Notes: generated by a model not told the origin, from the sequence alone. Shown: positions 46,015 through 55,229, numbered from the stretch's first letter. The stretch: 64,000 nt of DNA from Streptomyces mashuensis (GCF_014654785.1 NZ_BNBD01000001.1:124001-188000); one strand, 5' to 3'. Program-made: numbers and translations.

Positions 46015-48914
46015 TGTCCGGTACGGTCACCACAGCCGGTCCTGCCCGGGTGCCGGCAGGAACCGTCCGTCAGTACCTCGACGGTCGCAGCCGGCTCGGC
46101 GACGGCAGGGTTCGTGTCCTGCTGCTGCGGGCGGCTCCCGCCTGGGACGCGCCCGCCGTGCAGGAGACGGCGGGCGGACTGCAGGTGAGGGTGGCCGTCG
46201 CGCCCTCGGTGCTCGCCGTGCACGAGCAGATCCTGGCCCACCTCGACGCGGCAACTCCTCCCGACCCCAAGGTCCTGGTCGTCCTCACCGACCGCGAGGA
46301 CACCGACATCGACCCCGCCCTGCTCGCCCGGGTCTACGGCGGGCAGATCCGGTCCGTCGACAACTGGCAGGTCGTGCAGGACGCATTCGGTGCGCGCGAC
46401 ATCGACGGGCGGTTGCGCGGCGAGACCTGGGTGGCCGAAGCGCTCCTCGATGTGGCGGCCACCCGCCGCTGGCCGTCGCTCGGCAAGAGCCTGCTCGCCC
46501 GCGACGAAGCCCTCATCCGGCTGGCCCGGCGCCGGCTCAGGCTCGGCCGCCACGACACGGACGAGCTGGGCGGAGCCGCCGTGTTTGACGACGGGGACCG
46601 GATCGACGCCGCCACCTTGTTCCGGTGGACCCTCACCCCCGGTGGTCCCGGCCTCCTGCGCGACCTGCGTGGACCGGAACGGGCCGGCTTGTCCCGCTTC
46701 CTCGCCGAACCCGAACAGGCCGGCTCCGCCGGAAAGATCATCACAGCCCTGGTGGATGCCGGACACGGCACCGACGCCGCCGCGTATGCCGTCGTCTGCG
46801 CCGCCCTGTGGGGGCACGCGGAAGCCGACCACGACCTGTACCGGGCGCGGGGGCGTGCGGAGCGGTGGCTCGGAGAGCAGCCGCCCGCTCAGGGCGACGA
46901 GCTCGACGCGCTTCTGGCCTCCTTCGGCCACAGCGGTGAGGCGTACGTCCGCGGCCTCGTCGACCGGGGCGAACACCGGCTCGCCGACCCGGTCCTCTCC
47001 CGGGCTGCACAGCTCGTCGTCCAGTTCGGGGCTCAGGCCGCCGCCGCTGCCAGCCCGCTGCTCCCGGCCGGTCTCGAGGCACGCTTCACCGCCGCAGGCC
47101 ATGCTCTCGCCCACGGCGCCGGTGAGGTGGTCACGGATGCCGTCACCGCGCTGGCCGACCACGCGCTGGCCGCCGACAGCGCTACCCAGGCCAGGATCGA
47201 ACGCGTACGGATGGCGGCGCGGCTGTGCCAGTGGCTCGCCACCGGGCCCGGGACCGATATCGCCTCGGTGGCCGACGGCATTGATCGCCAGATCCGGGAA
47301 CTCGGCTGGGTGGACCGAGCCCTGGAACACCTGGAAGCGGGTGGCGACCCGGACCCTGTCCTCGCCGACGCGTACAGCCGGATCGGCGCACAGGTACGCG
47401 ACAAGCGACGGGAGGTGGACCACGCGTTCTCCGAACGACTCGCGGTGTGGACGGCCGACGGTACTGCCCCCGGAGCCATGCTCACCGTGGAAACCTTCCT
47501 TAACCGCGTCGTCGCCCCCGTCGTCGCTTGTCCCGGCAGACGTGTCCTGCTCCTGCTCGTCGACGGCATGAGCGCGGCCATAGCAGCCGAGCTCGGCGAG
47601 GAACTGCGCCGGCAGTGGGCGGAGTACGACCCGCTCACCGACGCGCCCGGAGCACCCGCCCGGCGCGCCGTGGCCGCGGCCCTGCCCACCCTCACCGCCG
47701 TGTCGCGCACCTCGTTGTTCGCGGGCACCCTGATGAAGGGTGACCAGAACGACGAGAAACGGCTCTTCCCTCAGCACCCCTGCTGGAACGGAGCCCCGGC
47801 AGCGATCTTCCACAAGGACGACTTGCGCGGACCCGACACCGGCTCGCCCTTCTCCACCGCACTGGCCGAAGCTCTGGCCGACGAACGCACCAACGTCGCC
47901 GTGGTCCTCAACACCATCGACGACCGCCTCGCCAAGGAACAGAAACTCGGCGACGGCGCATGGCTGGTCAAGGAGATCGGCGGCCTGGAACCGCTGCTGC
48001 GCGCCGCCCGCGCGAACGGCATGGCCGTCCTCCTCACCTCCGACCACGGCCATGTGATCGAACGGCGTGGCACCAGGATCGACGCTGCCGGGGCCGCCGT
48101 GGGATCGGCCCGTCACCGCAGCCCCGGGGGGCCGCTCGCCTCCGCCGAGATCGAACTGTCCGGACCCCGCGTCGTCTGGCCGGAACCCGGATCGCGGATC
48201 GTCGCGCTGAGAGAACACGACACCCGGTACACCGCGCTCAAGGCGGGCTACCACGGCGGTGCGACCCTCGCCGAGTTCACCATTCCGCTGCTCGCCCTGC
48301 TGCCCTTCGGCGCCGAGGCGCCCACGGGATGGCGTGAGCTGGGCGACACCGCACCCTCCTGGTGGTCGGCGGATGCCCAGGCTGCTGCCGCAGCCGAGGC
48401 CGGGCCCGGGACCGGAGCCGAGACCAGTGCGATGCCCGATGCCGCCGGCGAACGTTCCCGCCGTAAGCAGTCCAAGAAGGCCGCCCCCGCGGCAACCGAG
48501 GGTGCCATCGGCCTGTTTGGTGAGGACGAGGTGACACCCCCCGCACTCCAGGACGCGGCTGGCCCTACCGTTGGGACCGCCCCCGGCCCGGACCGGGCGG
48601 AGGACCCTGCCGTCGCCCTGGTCGAGCGCCTCATGGCCACCGATCTCTACCAGGCGCAGCTGGACCTGCTCGCACGCAAGCCACGCGACAAGTCCGTCCT
48701 CCCGAAGGCCCTGGCCGCGCTCGTCGAAGCAGGCACCCTGCCCATGACCGCTCTCGCTGAACGAGCCGGCCAGCCCGCTACCCGAGCCCCGGGCTTCGCA
48801 GCGACCCTGGCCCAGCTCCTCAACTACGACGGAGCACAGATCCTGGAGATCCTCCCCGACAACCGGACCCTGCGCCTGCACCGCGCCCAGCTGATCGAGC
48901 AGTTCGGCCTGTGA
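46014..48914 (+). CDS. pglZ: PglZ: alkaline-phosphatase-superfamily protein of BREX type 2
   Basis: 966 residues from ATG 46014, overlapping the pglY stop. The PglZ domain occupies the middle: metal-site D517 in RRVLLLLVDGMSAA, SRTSLFAGTLMKGD, and LLTSDHGHVIERRG further on, the expected alkaline-phosphatase fold landmarks. The N-terminal ~400 residues are helical and unassigned, as is usual. PglZ is the core marker of all BREX types; in S. coelicolor it counters PglX toxicity. A strong hairpin lies between its stop and brxD. Confidence 0.95.
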   Translation: MSGTVTTAGPARVPAGTVRQYLDGRSRLGDGRVRVLLLRAAPAWDAPAVQETAGGLQVRVAVAPSVLAVHEQILAHLDAATPPDPKVLVVLTDREDTDIDPALLARVYGGQIRSVDNWQVVQDAFGARDIDGRLRGETWVAEALLDVAATRRWPSLGKSLLARDEALIRLARRRLRLGRHDTDELGGAAVFDDGDRIDAATLFRWTLTPGGPGLLRDLRGPERAGLSRFLAEPEQAGSAGKIITALVDAGHGTDAAAYAVVCAALWGHAEADHDLYRARGRAERWLGEQPPAQGDELDALLASFGHSGEAYVRGLVDRGEHRLADPVLSRAAQLVVQFGAQAAAAASPLLPAGLEARFTAAGHALAHGAGEVVTDAVTALADHALAADSATQARIERVRMAARLCQWLATGPGTDIASVADGIDRQIRELGWVDRALEHLEAGGDPDPVLADAYSRIGAQVRDKRREVDHAFSERLAVWTADGTAPGAMLTVETFLNRVVAPVVACPGRRVLLLLVDGMSAAIAAELGEELRRQWAEYDPLTDAPGAPARRAVAAALPTLTAVSRTSLFAGTLMKGDQNDEKRLFPQHPCWNGAPAAIFHKDDLRGPDTGSPFSTALAEALADERTNVAVVLNTIDDRLAKEQKLGDGAWLVKEIGGLEPLLRAARANGMAVLLTSDHGHVIERRGTRIDAAGAAVGSARHRSPGGPLASAEIELSGPRVVWPEPGSRIVALREHDTRYTALKAGYHGGATLAEFTIPLLALLPFGAEAPTGWRELGDTAPSWWSADAQAAAAAEAGPGTGAETSAMPDAAGERSRRKQSKKAAPAATEGAIGLFGEDEVTPPALQDAAGPTVGTAPGPDRAEDPAVALVERLMATDLYQAQLDLLARKPRDKSVLPKALAALVEAGTLPMTALAERAGQPATRAPGFAATLAQLLNYDGAQILEILPDNRTLRLHRAQLIEQFGL

Positions 48915-48935
48915 GCCGGAGCCTCGCAGCCATGA

Positions 48936-48963
48936 CGGCTGGGCCGGCTCACCGGCCCAGCCG
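48936..48963 (+). terminator. Hairpin between pglZ and brxD
   Basis: Twelve-base perfect arms (48936-48947 and 48952-48963) with a CTCA loop, 22 bases after the pglZ stop. It could end or attenuate the pglWXYZ message and make brxD-brxHI a separate or reduced-level unit. Confidence 0.6.
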
Positions 48964-49035
48964 GTCCGTATGCCGGCGGCCCGGTGTCCGTTGGGGTGTC
49001 GGGCCAGGTGGGCGCCCGGATGGGAGACTGTCCGG

Positions 49036-50388
49036 GTGAACACGCTGGGATCTTCAACACCCGGGGCCGCCGCCTCGATCGGCGCCGTACGGCGCCGTGC
49101 CGTGGTCGACGCGCTGCGGCGTGGCGCCGTGCCCGAAAGCGGTCTCGACCTGCTCGCCACCGGCCTCGACCGCTTCGAGCGGGCAGTGGACCAGGAGCTG
49201 GAGAGCGTCGCCGCCGGCGGCTCGGTGTTCAAGGCCGTGCGCGGCGAATACGGATCGGGCAAGACCTTCTTCACCCGCTGGCTCGGCGAACGCGCCAAAC
49301 GGCGCACGTTCGCCGTAGCCGAAGTACAGGTGTCGGAGACCGAGACTCCCCTGCACAAGCTGGAGACCGTCTACCGTCGGCTCACCGAGCGCCTGACCAC
49401 GGCGAGCTTCCCGCCGAGCGCCCTGCGGCCGGTGGCCGACGCCTGGTTCTACGCGCTGGAGGAGGACGCCCTCGCCGACGGCGCGAGCGATAAGGAACTC
49501 TCGCAGGCCGTGGAGAGGCTGCTCACCGCCCGCCTCGCCGAGGTGTCCCGGCACGCCCCCGCCTTCGCCACTGCCCTGCGCGGATACAAGCAGTCCCTGG
49601 ACGCCGGAGACGAGGCCACCGCCGCCGCGGTCATGGCCTGGCTCGGCGGTCAGCCACACGTCGCCGCGACCGCCCGGCGCAGCGCGGGCGTCCGAGGCGA
49701 CCTCGACCACTTCGGCGCCTTCGGCTTCCTGCAGGGCCTGCTCACCGTGCTCCGGGACGCCGGGCACGCCGGCCTCGTCCTCGTCCTGGACGAAGTCGAG
49801 ACCTTGCAGCGGGTTCGCTCCGACGCCCGCGACAAGGCGCTCAACGCGCTGCGGCAGCTCATCGACGAGGTCCACTCCGGCCGCTTCCCCGGCCTGTACC
49901 TCGTCATCACCGGCACGCCCGCCTTCTACGACGGACAGCAGGGCGTACAGCGCCTCCCGCCGCTGGCTCAGCGCCTCGCCACCGACTTCACCACCGACCC
50001 CCGCTTCGACAACCCCCGGGCTGTACAGATCCGACTGCCCGGATTCACCGAGGAATCCCTGACCCGCCTGGGCGCCACCATCCGTGACCTGTACGCGGAA
50101 GGCTCCCAGTCCCCGGACCGGATCAAGCAACTCGCCGACGACGCCTACCTCGCCGAACTGGCGCGGGTCGTGGGCGGGGCCCTAGGGGGAAAAGTCGGGG
50201 TGGCGCCGCGGCTGTACCTGAAGAAGCTGGTCGGTGACGTCCTCGACCGGATCGACCAGTTCTCCGACTTCGACCCGCGCACGCACTACAAGCTGACCGT
50301 GGGCAGCGGTGACCTGACGGCCGTGGAACGGAACTTCGCCGCGGCCATGCCGGCCGCCTCGGCGGACGATCTCGACCTCGAACTCTGA
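49036..50388 (+). CDS. brxD: BrxD: BREX type 2 ATP-binding protein
   Basis: 450 residues from GTG 49036 with GGGAG nine bases upstream. The BrxD/DUF2791 ATPase core: Walker A GEYGSGKTFF (K76), Walker B LVLVLDEVETLQR, sensor LYLVITGTPAFYD, and the downstream RIRLPGF-like strand VQIRLPGFTEESL. The AAA-like layout matches ORC/Cdc6-related ATPases. BrxD occurs in BREX types 2 and 4-6 and is usually encoded next to the BrxHI helicase, as here (57 bases apart). Confidence 0.9.
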   Translation: MNTLGSSTPGAAASIGAVRRRAVVDALRRGAVPESGLDLLATGLDRFERAVDQELESVAAGGSVFKAVRGEYGSGKTFFTRWLGERAKRRTFAVAEVQVSETETPLHKLETVYRRLTERLTTASFPPSALRPVADAWFYALEEDALADGASDKELSQAVERLLTARLAEVSRHAPAFATALRGYKQSLDAGDEATAAAVMAWLGGQPHVAATARRSAGVRGDLDHFGAFGFLQGLLTVLRDAGHAGLVLVLDEVETLQRVRSDARDKALNALRQLIDEVHSGRFPGLYLVITGTPAFYDGQQGVQRLPPLAQRLATDFTTDPRFDNPRAVQIRLPGFTEESLTRLGATIRDLYAEGSQSPDRIKQLADDAYLAELARVVGGALGGKVGVAPRLYLKKLVGDVLDRIDQFSDFDPRTHYKLTVGSGDLTAVERNFAAAMPAASADDLDLEL

Positions 50389-50445
50389 AGGCCCGTCTTC
50401 GACGTACCGCCCCTCTGACGGACCCGTGCAGGAGCAGTCACAGAC

Positions 50446-52605
50446 ATGCAGGAGCAGTCGCGCGTCACCGACCCGGCAGAACGCCTCGACCCGGTCGTCC
50501 TGCACCACATCGTCAACACCCTCGGGTGGCCCGACCTGCGCCCCCTGCAGAAGGCCGGCGTGCATCCGCTGATGGACGGCGAGGACGCGATCCTGCTCGC
50601 GCCGACGGCAGGCGGGAAGACCGAGGCCGCCGTCTTCCCTCTGCTGTCCGCCATGCGGGAGAAAAGCTGGACCGGGACCTCCGTCCTCTACCTGGCCCCG
50701 CTCAAGGCGCTTCTGAACAACCTGGTACACCGGGTCGACAGCTACGCCCAGTGGGTCGGCCGTCGAGCCGCCCTATGGCACGGCGACACCCCCGAGTCCG
50801 TACGCCGCCGCATCCGCACTGAATCACCCGACTTCCTGCTCACCACGCCCGAGTCCCTCGAAGCGATACTCATCAGCGCCAAGAGCGACCACACGCACAT
50901 GCTGGGGCACGTGCGCGCCGTCGTCGTCGACGAAGTACACGCCTTCGCTGGGGACGACCGCGGCTGGCACCTGCTCGCCGTACTCGAACGCCTGGAACGG
51001 CTGGCCCGCCGGCGTATTCAGCGCGTCGGTCTGTCCGCAACCGTCGGTAACCCCGACGCGCTTCTGACCTGGCTCCAGGGCGCGAGCCCCGCCGACCGCC
51101 CCGGCCGGGTCGTCGCCCCCGGGGTCACGCTGCCCCGCACCGACTCCGCTGCGACCGTCCCCGCAGACCTCCCGCGCCCCGCAGGGGACGTGGAGCTCGA
51201 CTACGTCGGATCCCTCGCCAATGCCGCCAAGGTGATTTCCGCCCTGCACCGGGGGGAGAAACGCCTTGTTTTCTGCGACTCCCGCAGGCAGGTCGAAGAA
51301 CTCGGCGCGGCACTGAGAGCCCGCGACGTCACCGTGTTCCTCTCCCACGCATCCCTCTCCACCGACGAACGTGCACGCTCCGAGCAGGCATTCGCCGAAG
51401 CACGCGACTGTGTCATCGTCTCCACCTCCACCCTCGAGCTCGGCATCGACGTCGGTGATCTCGACCGCGTCATCCAGATCGACTCACCCAGCACCGTGGC
51501 CTCGTTCCTGCAGCGCATCGGCCGCACCGGACGCCGCCCCGGAACCTCCCGCAACTGCCTGTTCCTCACCACCCGGCCCGACACCCTGCTCCAGGCCGCC
51601 GGCCTGCTCACGCTGTGGACCCGTGGGTGGGTCGAGCCCGTCACCCCGCCCCCCTCACCCCGTCACCTCGTCGTACAGCAGCTCCTCGCCATCACTCTGC
51701 AGGAACACCGCATCGGCGACCGCCTGTGGCCCGAACAATGGAACGGCCTCGCCCCCTTCGACCGCTCCGCCACCCCCCTCCTGTCCCACCTTGTCGATGG
51801 CGGCTTCCTGGACAGTGACGGCGGCATGCTGTTCGTCGGCCCCGAAGCCGAGAAGCACTTCGGCCGCCGGCACTTCATGGAATTGACCGCCTCGTTCACC
51901 GCGCCGCCCGAGTTCACCGTGCTCGCCGGACGCACCGAGATCGGCACCACCGATCCCACCGTCCTCACAGAAGAACGACCGGGCCCGCGCCGCCTGCTGC
52001 TGGCCGGCCGCAGCTGGCAGGTCACGTTCATCGACTGGGCCCGACGCCGCGCCTTCGTGGAACCCGTCGAGGACGGCGGCATCGCCAAATGGCAGGGCAC
52101 CGAAGCCCGCGGCCTTTCCTACGTCCTCACCCGAGCCATGCGTGACGTCCTGCTCGGCACCGACCCCGACGTCCGCCTCACCCGCCGCGCCACCGCGACC
52201 CTCGCCGAACTCCGCATGGACCGGGCCCCCCACGAAGTACACCCGGCAGGCACCTTGCTGGTCCGCGACGCAGACGCCACCCGCTGGTGGACCTGGGCCG
52301 GCTACCGCGCCAACGTCACCATCACCGCCTCCCTCGGCAACCTCGCCGACCCCGTCCAGCGCCCCACCGACACGCACGTCCGCCTGCGCCAGGACCTCAG
52401 CCTCGGCGACTGGAAGGCCGCACGCGCAGAACTCCCCGACTCCCTGACCCTGCCGACCGTCGACCCGCGCGCCGTTCGCGGCCTGAAGTTCTCCGCCGCC
52501 CTGCCGCCCCGAATCGCCACCGCCACACTCGCTGAACGCCTCGCCGACTTCGACAGTGCGCTGTTGGTTGCGCGCGAGCCTGTGCGCCTGGAGTGGGGTG
52601 GTTGA
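50446..52605 (+). CDS. brxHI: BrxHI: Lhr-like DEAD/DEAH helicase of BREX type 2
   Basis: 719 residues from ATG 50446. Superfamily 2 helicase motifs in order: Q-like LRPLQ, I APTAGGKTEA (K58), Ia LAPLKAL, Ib TTPESLE, II VVVDEVHAF (D162-H165), III GLSATVGN, IV RLVFCDSR, V STLELGIDVGDLD, VI RIGRTGRRPG. The C-terminal part matches Lhr-type helicases. TGCAGGAGCAGTC occurs twice around the start (50427 and 50448), once as the ribosome site and once inside codons 1-5. It completes the six-gene type 2 set. Confidence 0.92.
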   Translation: MQEQSRVTDPAERLDPVVLHHIVNTLGWPDLRPLQKAGVHPLMDGEDAILLAPTAGGKTEAAVFPLLSAMREKSWTGTSVLYLAPLKALLNNLVHRVDSYAQWVGRRAALWHGDTPESVRRRIRTESPDFLLTTPESLEAILISAKSDHTHMLGHVRAVVVDEVHAFAGDDRGWHLLAVLERLERLARRRIQRVGLSATVGNPDALLTWLQGASPADRPGRVVAPGVTLPRTDSAATVPADLPRPAGDVELDYVGSLANAAKVISALHRGEKRLVFCDSRRQVEELGAALRARDVTVFLSHASLSTDERARSEQAFAEARDCVIVSTSTLELGIDVGDLDRVIQIDSPSTVASFLQRIGRTGRRPGTSRNCLFLTTRPDTLLQAAGLLTLWTRGWVEPVTPPPSPRHLVVQQLLAITLQEHRIGDRLWPEQWNGLAPFDRSATPLLSHLVDGGFLDSDGGMLFVGPEAEKHFGRRHFMELTASFTAPPEFTVLAGRTEIGTTDPTVLTEERPGPRRLLLAGRSWQVTFIDWARRRAFVEPVEDGGIAKWQGTEARGLSYVLTRAMRDVLLGTDPDVRLTRRATATLAELRMDRAPHEVHPAGTLLVRDADATRWWTWAGYRANVTITASLGNLADPVQRPTDTHVRLRQDLSLGDWKAARAELPDSLTLPTVDPRAVRGLKFSAALPPRIATATLAERLADFDSALLVAREPVRLEWGG

Positions 52606-52678
52606 AGCACGGAAGTCCAGGTGGGGTTCTAGTCGCAGCCGCTGTGGGGGACCAATAAGAACTCTCAGTAATCGCCAG

Positions 52679-52966
52679 ATGAATCGGGATGCAGTGGGCC
52701 ACGACCGTCGCCGGAACGCCGCCGTACGCACAGCAGCCGTTGCTCTCGCCGCCCGCCTCGCCGAGCTGACCGGCATTGCGCCCCGCATCACCGACGAACC
52801 CCATGCCGTCCGCATCGAAGTCGACGTCACCGATGCCGCGTTACGCCGCTGGACGGAGCTGCTGGCGATCCTCGAACGCGGCACCGACTACGGCGTCACC
52901 AACGTGCCCAGCGGACAAGTCGCCTGGATGCGCATCGAGTCGCCGAGAAGAGGCCCCCGCCCGTGA
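52679..52966 (+). CDS. Small unknown protein coupled to the dapF-like gene
   Basis: 95 residues from ATG 52679. It reads as a small alpha/beta protein: a basic helical start (DRRRNAAVRTAAVALAARLA), then AVRIEVDVTDAALRRWTELL and GTDYGVTNVPSGQVAWMRIE. No metal site, signal or membrane segment. Its stop overlaps the GTG of the epimerase gene (GTGA), so the two are coupled. It begins 73 bases after brxHI and could be read through from it. I do not recognise a family. Confidence 0.6.
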   Translation: MNRDAVGHDRRRNAAVRTAAVALAARLAELTGIAPRITDEPHAVRIEVDVTDAALRRWTELLAILERGTDYGVTNVPSGQVAWMRIESPRRGPRP

Positions 52967-53874
52967 CCACACCGCAGCTCGACGGCCTGCCCTTCGCCAA
53001 GGGCCACGGCTGTCAGAACAGCTTCCTGCTCCTTCCCGATCCCGCCGGTTGCCTCGACCTCACCCCCGACGAGATACGCCGGCTGGCCGACACCCACACC
53101 GGCGCCGGAGCCGACGGCATACTGCGCGTGGTGCGCTGCACCGCCACCCCCGAGGCCGCCGCGATGGCAGGGGCAGCCGAATGGTTCATGGACTACCGCA
53201 ACGCCGACGGCAGCCTCGGTGCGATGTGCGGCAATGGGATCCGCCTCTTCGCCCGGTACTTGGTCGATGCCGGCCATTGCGCGCCGGGCACCCTTGCCAT
53301 TGCCACGCGGGCCGGAGTCCGTCACGTTCGTGTCCCGCCGGAGAGCGATGGCGCACAAGGCCAGGTGAGCGTCGTCATGGGCAGCCCCGCGTTCCCCGGC
53401 CCCGACCACATCACGATCGTCGCCGCCGGACGCCGGTGGCCCGCGACCCATGTCGACATGGGCAACCCCCACGCCGTCGTCTTCGTCGACGACCTCGCCG
53501 ACGCCGGCACCCTGCACGTCCCTCCCACCACAGAACCCGCCGACGCCTACCCTCACGGCTTCACCACGGAATTTGTGGCCGTCCGCGGTCCGGGACACCT
53601 GGCCCTGCGTGTCCACGAACGCGGCGTCGGCGAAACCCGCGCCTGCGGCACCGGCGCCTGCGCCGCCGTCGCTGCCCACCGACGCCGTGCCCATGACACC
53701 CGGGCCGCCGATTACCGCGTCGATCTCCTGGGTGGGCGGTTGCACGTGGCTGTCGCCGGTGACGGCACCATGACTCTCGCCGGGCCTGCTGTCATCACCG
53801 CCCATGGCGTGATCGGCCTTCCGGGCTCGGTGGAGAGCACTGATCCGCTCTGGGAGCTCGAAGGCGTGCGATGA
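52963..53874 (+). CDS. Diaminopimelate epimerase-like protein (DapF family)
   Basis: 303 residues from GTG 52963. Both catalytic cysteines of the cofactor-independent epimerase fold are in place: C89 in MDYRNADGSLGAMCGNGIRL and C228 in GVGETRACGTGACAAV; HVDMGNPHAVVFV is the usual inter-domain motif. It interconverts LL- and meso-diaminopimelate or acts on another amino acid. Streptomyces normally keep dapF elsewhere with housekeeping genes, so this is probably an accessory copy carried by the island. Whether it has a defence role or is metabolic cargo is open. Confidence 0.88.
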   Translation: MTTPQLDGLPFAKGHGCQNSFLLLPDPAGCLDLTPDEIRRLADTHTGAGADGILRVVRCTATPEAAAMAGAAEWFMDYRNADGSLGAMCGNGIRLFARYLVDAGHCAPGTLAIATRAGVRHVRVPPESDGAQGQVSVVMGSPAFPGPDHITIVAAGRRWPATHVDMGNPHAVVFVDDLADAGTLHVPPTTEPADAYPHGFTTEFVAVRGPGHLALRVHERGVGETRACGTGACAAVAAHRRRAHDTRAADYRVDLLGGRLHVAVAGDGTMTLAGPAVITAHGVIGLPGSVESTDPLWELEGVR

Positions 53875-53881
53875 GAGAACG

Positions 53882-54422
53882 CTATAGAAATAGAAGGCGC
53901 AGGACGAGTGCGTCCCGCGTGAGGCTTTGTGGGGTGGTGAAGCCGGCCAGGGCGAGGGTGAGCTTGAACCCGGCGAGGAGGGTGCAGATGACATGCTCCG
54001 CTCCGGGTCGGCCTTCGAGGGGCAGGACGTGGACGTAGGGGCGGCCGAGCAGGACCGTGCGTGCGCCGAGCGCGAGGGCCTTGAAGATCGTCGCCGGTGC
54101 GGATGCCGCTGTCGCACAGGGCGTCGAGGCGGTCGCCGACAGCATCGGCGATGCCGGGGAGGGCATCCGCCGACCCGACGGCGCCGTTGATCTGACGGCC
54201 ACAGTGGTGGGAGACGACCACGCCGGTCATGCCCGTGTCCGCCGCGCGCTGGGCGTCGGCCGGGTGCTCAATCCCCTTGAGCACGATCGGCCCATCCCAG
54301 TGCTCGCGGATGAAAGAGAGGTCCTCCCAGGTTTTGTGGGGGTCACCGGGCGCGGTGAGGGCCGGCCCGAGCCGGTGGGCTTGCCGGTCAAGTGCGGTGT
54401 CGCGGGTTGGTCGCGGTGGCAA
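53882..54422 (-). pseudogene. Broken FMN-dependent alpha-hydroxyacid (lactate) oxidase
   Basis: Two reading frames on the minus strand join into one family match. Bases ~54330-54088 give TWEDLSFIREHWDGPIVLKG, VVVSHHCGRQINGAVGSADA and ALCDSGIRTGDD; after a frameshift at about 54088 the second frame gives IFKALALGARTVLLGRPYVH and LTLALAGF. These are the FMN-binding C-terminal parts of lactate oxidase/monooxygenase. The first ~200 residues are missing and SNHGGRQ has decayed to SHHCGRQ. A dead remnant near the right end of element A, convergent with the dapF-like gene. Confidence 0.8.
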
Positions 54423-54627
54423 CGAGCTCGCCGCGGCCTTTTTCTTGGGAGTAGGCGCGCCGGGCCGCGCGGCTGCTGCCTTGAGATTGTGGCCGTCATC
54501 CGTCCGCGGTCATGTCCATCGCTGACGCTCGTATGACGCTCTGACCGCTTCCGACGCCCGTCGCTCGACGCGAATACCATGGCTGACCTGCGGCTTCTAC
54601 CAGCATCCGGGGTGCCGACACCTTTTC
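54423..54627. other. Right terminal segment of element A
   Basis: Non-coding, containing the paired iterons (54523-54540) and a CTGCGGCTTC block at 54588, 40 bases before attachment copy 2. The same block (CTGCGGTTCC) stands 39 bases before attachment copy 3, so the two right ends are related. Confidence 0.6.
54523..54540 (+). repeat. Right-end iterons of element A
   Basis: TGACGCT at 54523 and 54534, 11 bases apart. The inner copy begins 94 bases before attachment copy 2, nearly the same distance (93) as in element B. Confidence 0.7.
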
Positions 54628-54691
54628 GATGACGCATCATGTGGAGTGCGTGGCGATTTTGAAGCGGGCGGCGAAGGACGCCTGACCTGCG
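54628..54691 (+). repeat. Attachment-site copy 2 (junction of elements A and B)
   Basis: 64 bases encoding MTHHVECVAILK..., as in the methyltransferase C-terminus, ending in a TGA at the same place. The first 24 bases are identical to copy 1; the rest has 12 differences, mostly synonymous or conservative, as if taken from another species' gene. Confidence 0.82.
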
Positions 54692-55229
54692 CCTTTCGCG
54701 ATGCGCACTATGGGCGTTACGTGCGGTACAGGCGATGTCGTGGCGCTCATCCTGAGCGTGTGTCAGGGGCCTTGCCGGCAGGCTGCGGGCCCTAGGCCCG
54801 GCCGTAGTCGCCTGCTTCAGGGCGCGAGTCCCGATAGCAGGACCCGGATCTCCGCGTGATCACTGCTCTGGTGCGGGTGGGCCGCTGAGGTGGCCGGTGA
54901 GCATGCTCCTCGGGTCCTCGGGGGTGAATCCCGGTCGAGTGACTGGATAAATGCGGCCTGAGTGGCGGGAGTTGACCAGAGGAGCCTTGTGGGGTACTTC
55001 TAAGGGGCGTCGATCTTCATCGTCGTTTTTGCTCGACACTTGGACCGCCAAATCCGGGTGGCCCCGTGAGGGGCACTGCGATCCTCGGAAGCGTCTGGGC
55101 AAGGGGCCCTGGCGGGACCACGGTGAAGGTTCAGCGGCAACGGGATGCGGCAGGCGCCACGGAGCACATCGCTAGCCGTCGGGCTGCGGTCCCCTTCGTG
55201 GGCGGACGAGTTATCCATCTTCTGGAGTC
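54692..55229. other. Non-coding left part of element B
   Basis: About 540 bases with the degenerate left iterons near 54741-54759 and no gene I can support; open frames are short and lack ribosome sites. It should contain the promoter of the two-gene operon. An AT-richer patch with GTTATCC lies at about 55210, just before the first start. Confidence 0.5.

Larger units (their letters stand above)
31341..54691. mobile_element. Element A: integrase-less genomic island carrying BREX type 2
   Basis: Bounded by directly repeated copies of the methyltransferase 3' end (31341-31404 and 54628-54691, 52 of 64 bases equal). Just inside each end are TGACGCT repeats: four at the left (31454-31491), two at the right (54523-54540). 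Contents: a zinc-ribbon/coiled-coil gene, a PIN-antitoxin pair, pglW-X-Y-Z, brxD, brxHI, a small gene plus a dapF-like gene, and a broken oxidase gene. No recombinase gene is visible. It fits a cis-mobilisable island moved by an enzyme supplied elsewhere, or an island that has lost its integrase. Limits are inferred from sequence only. Confidence 0.75.

Noticed and set aside
33632..52605. DISARM or type 1 BREX as the identity of the defence locus
   Set aside because: No brxA, brxB, brxL or drm genes; the NERD-kinase PglW together with PglX-Y-Z, BrxD and BrxHI is specific to type 2.
54057..54536. Plus-strand open frame as a gene
   Set aside because: The minus strand of the same bases encodes recognisable lactate-oxidase motifs in two frames, so this is the antisense of a decayed gene.
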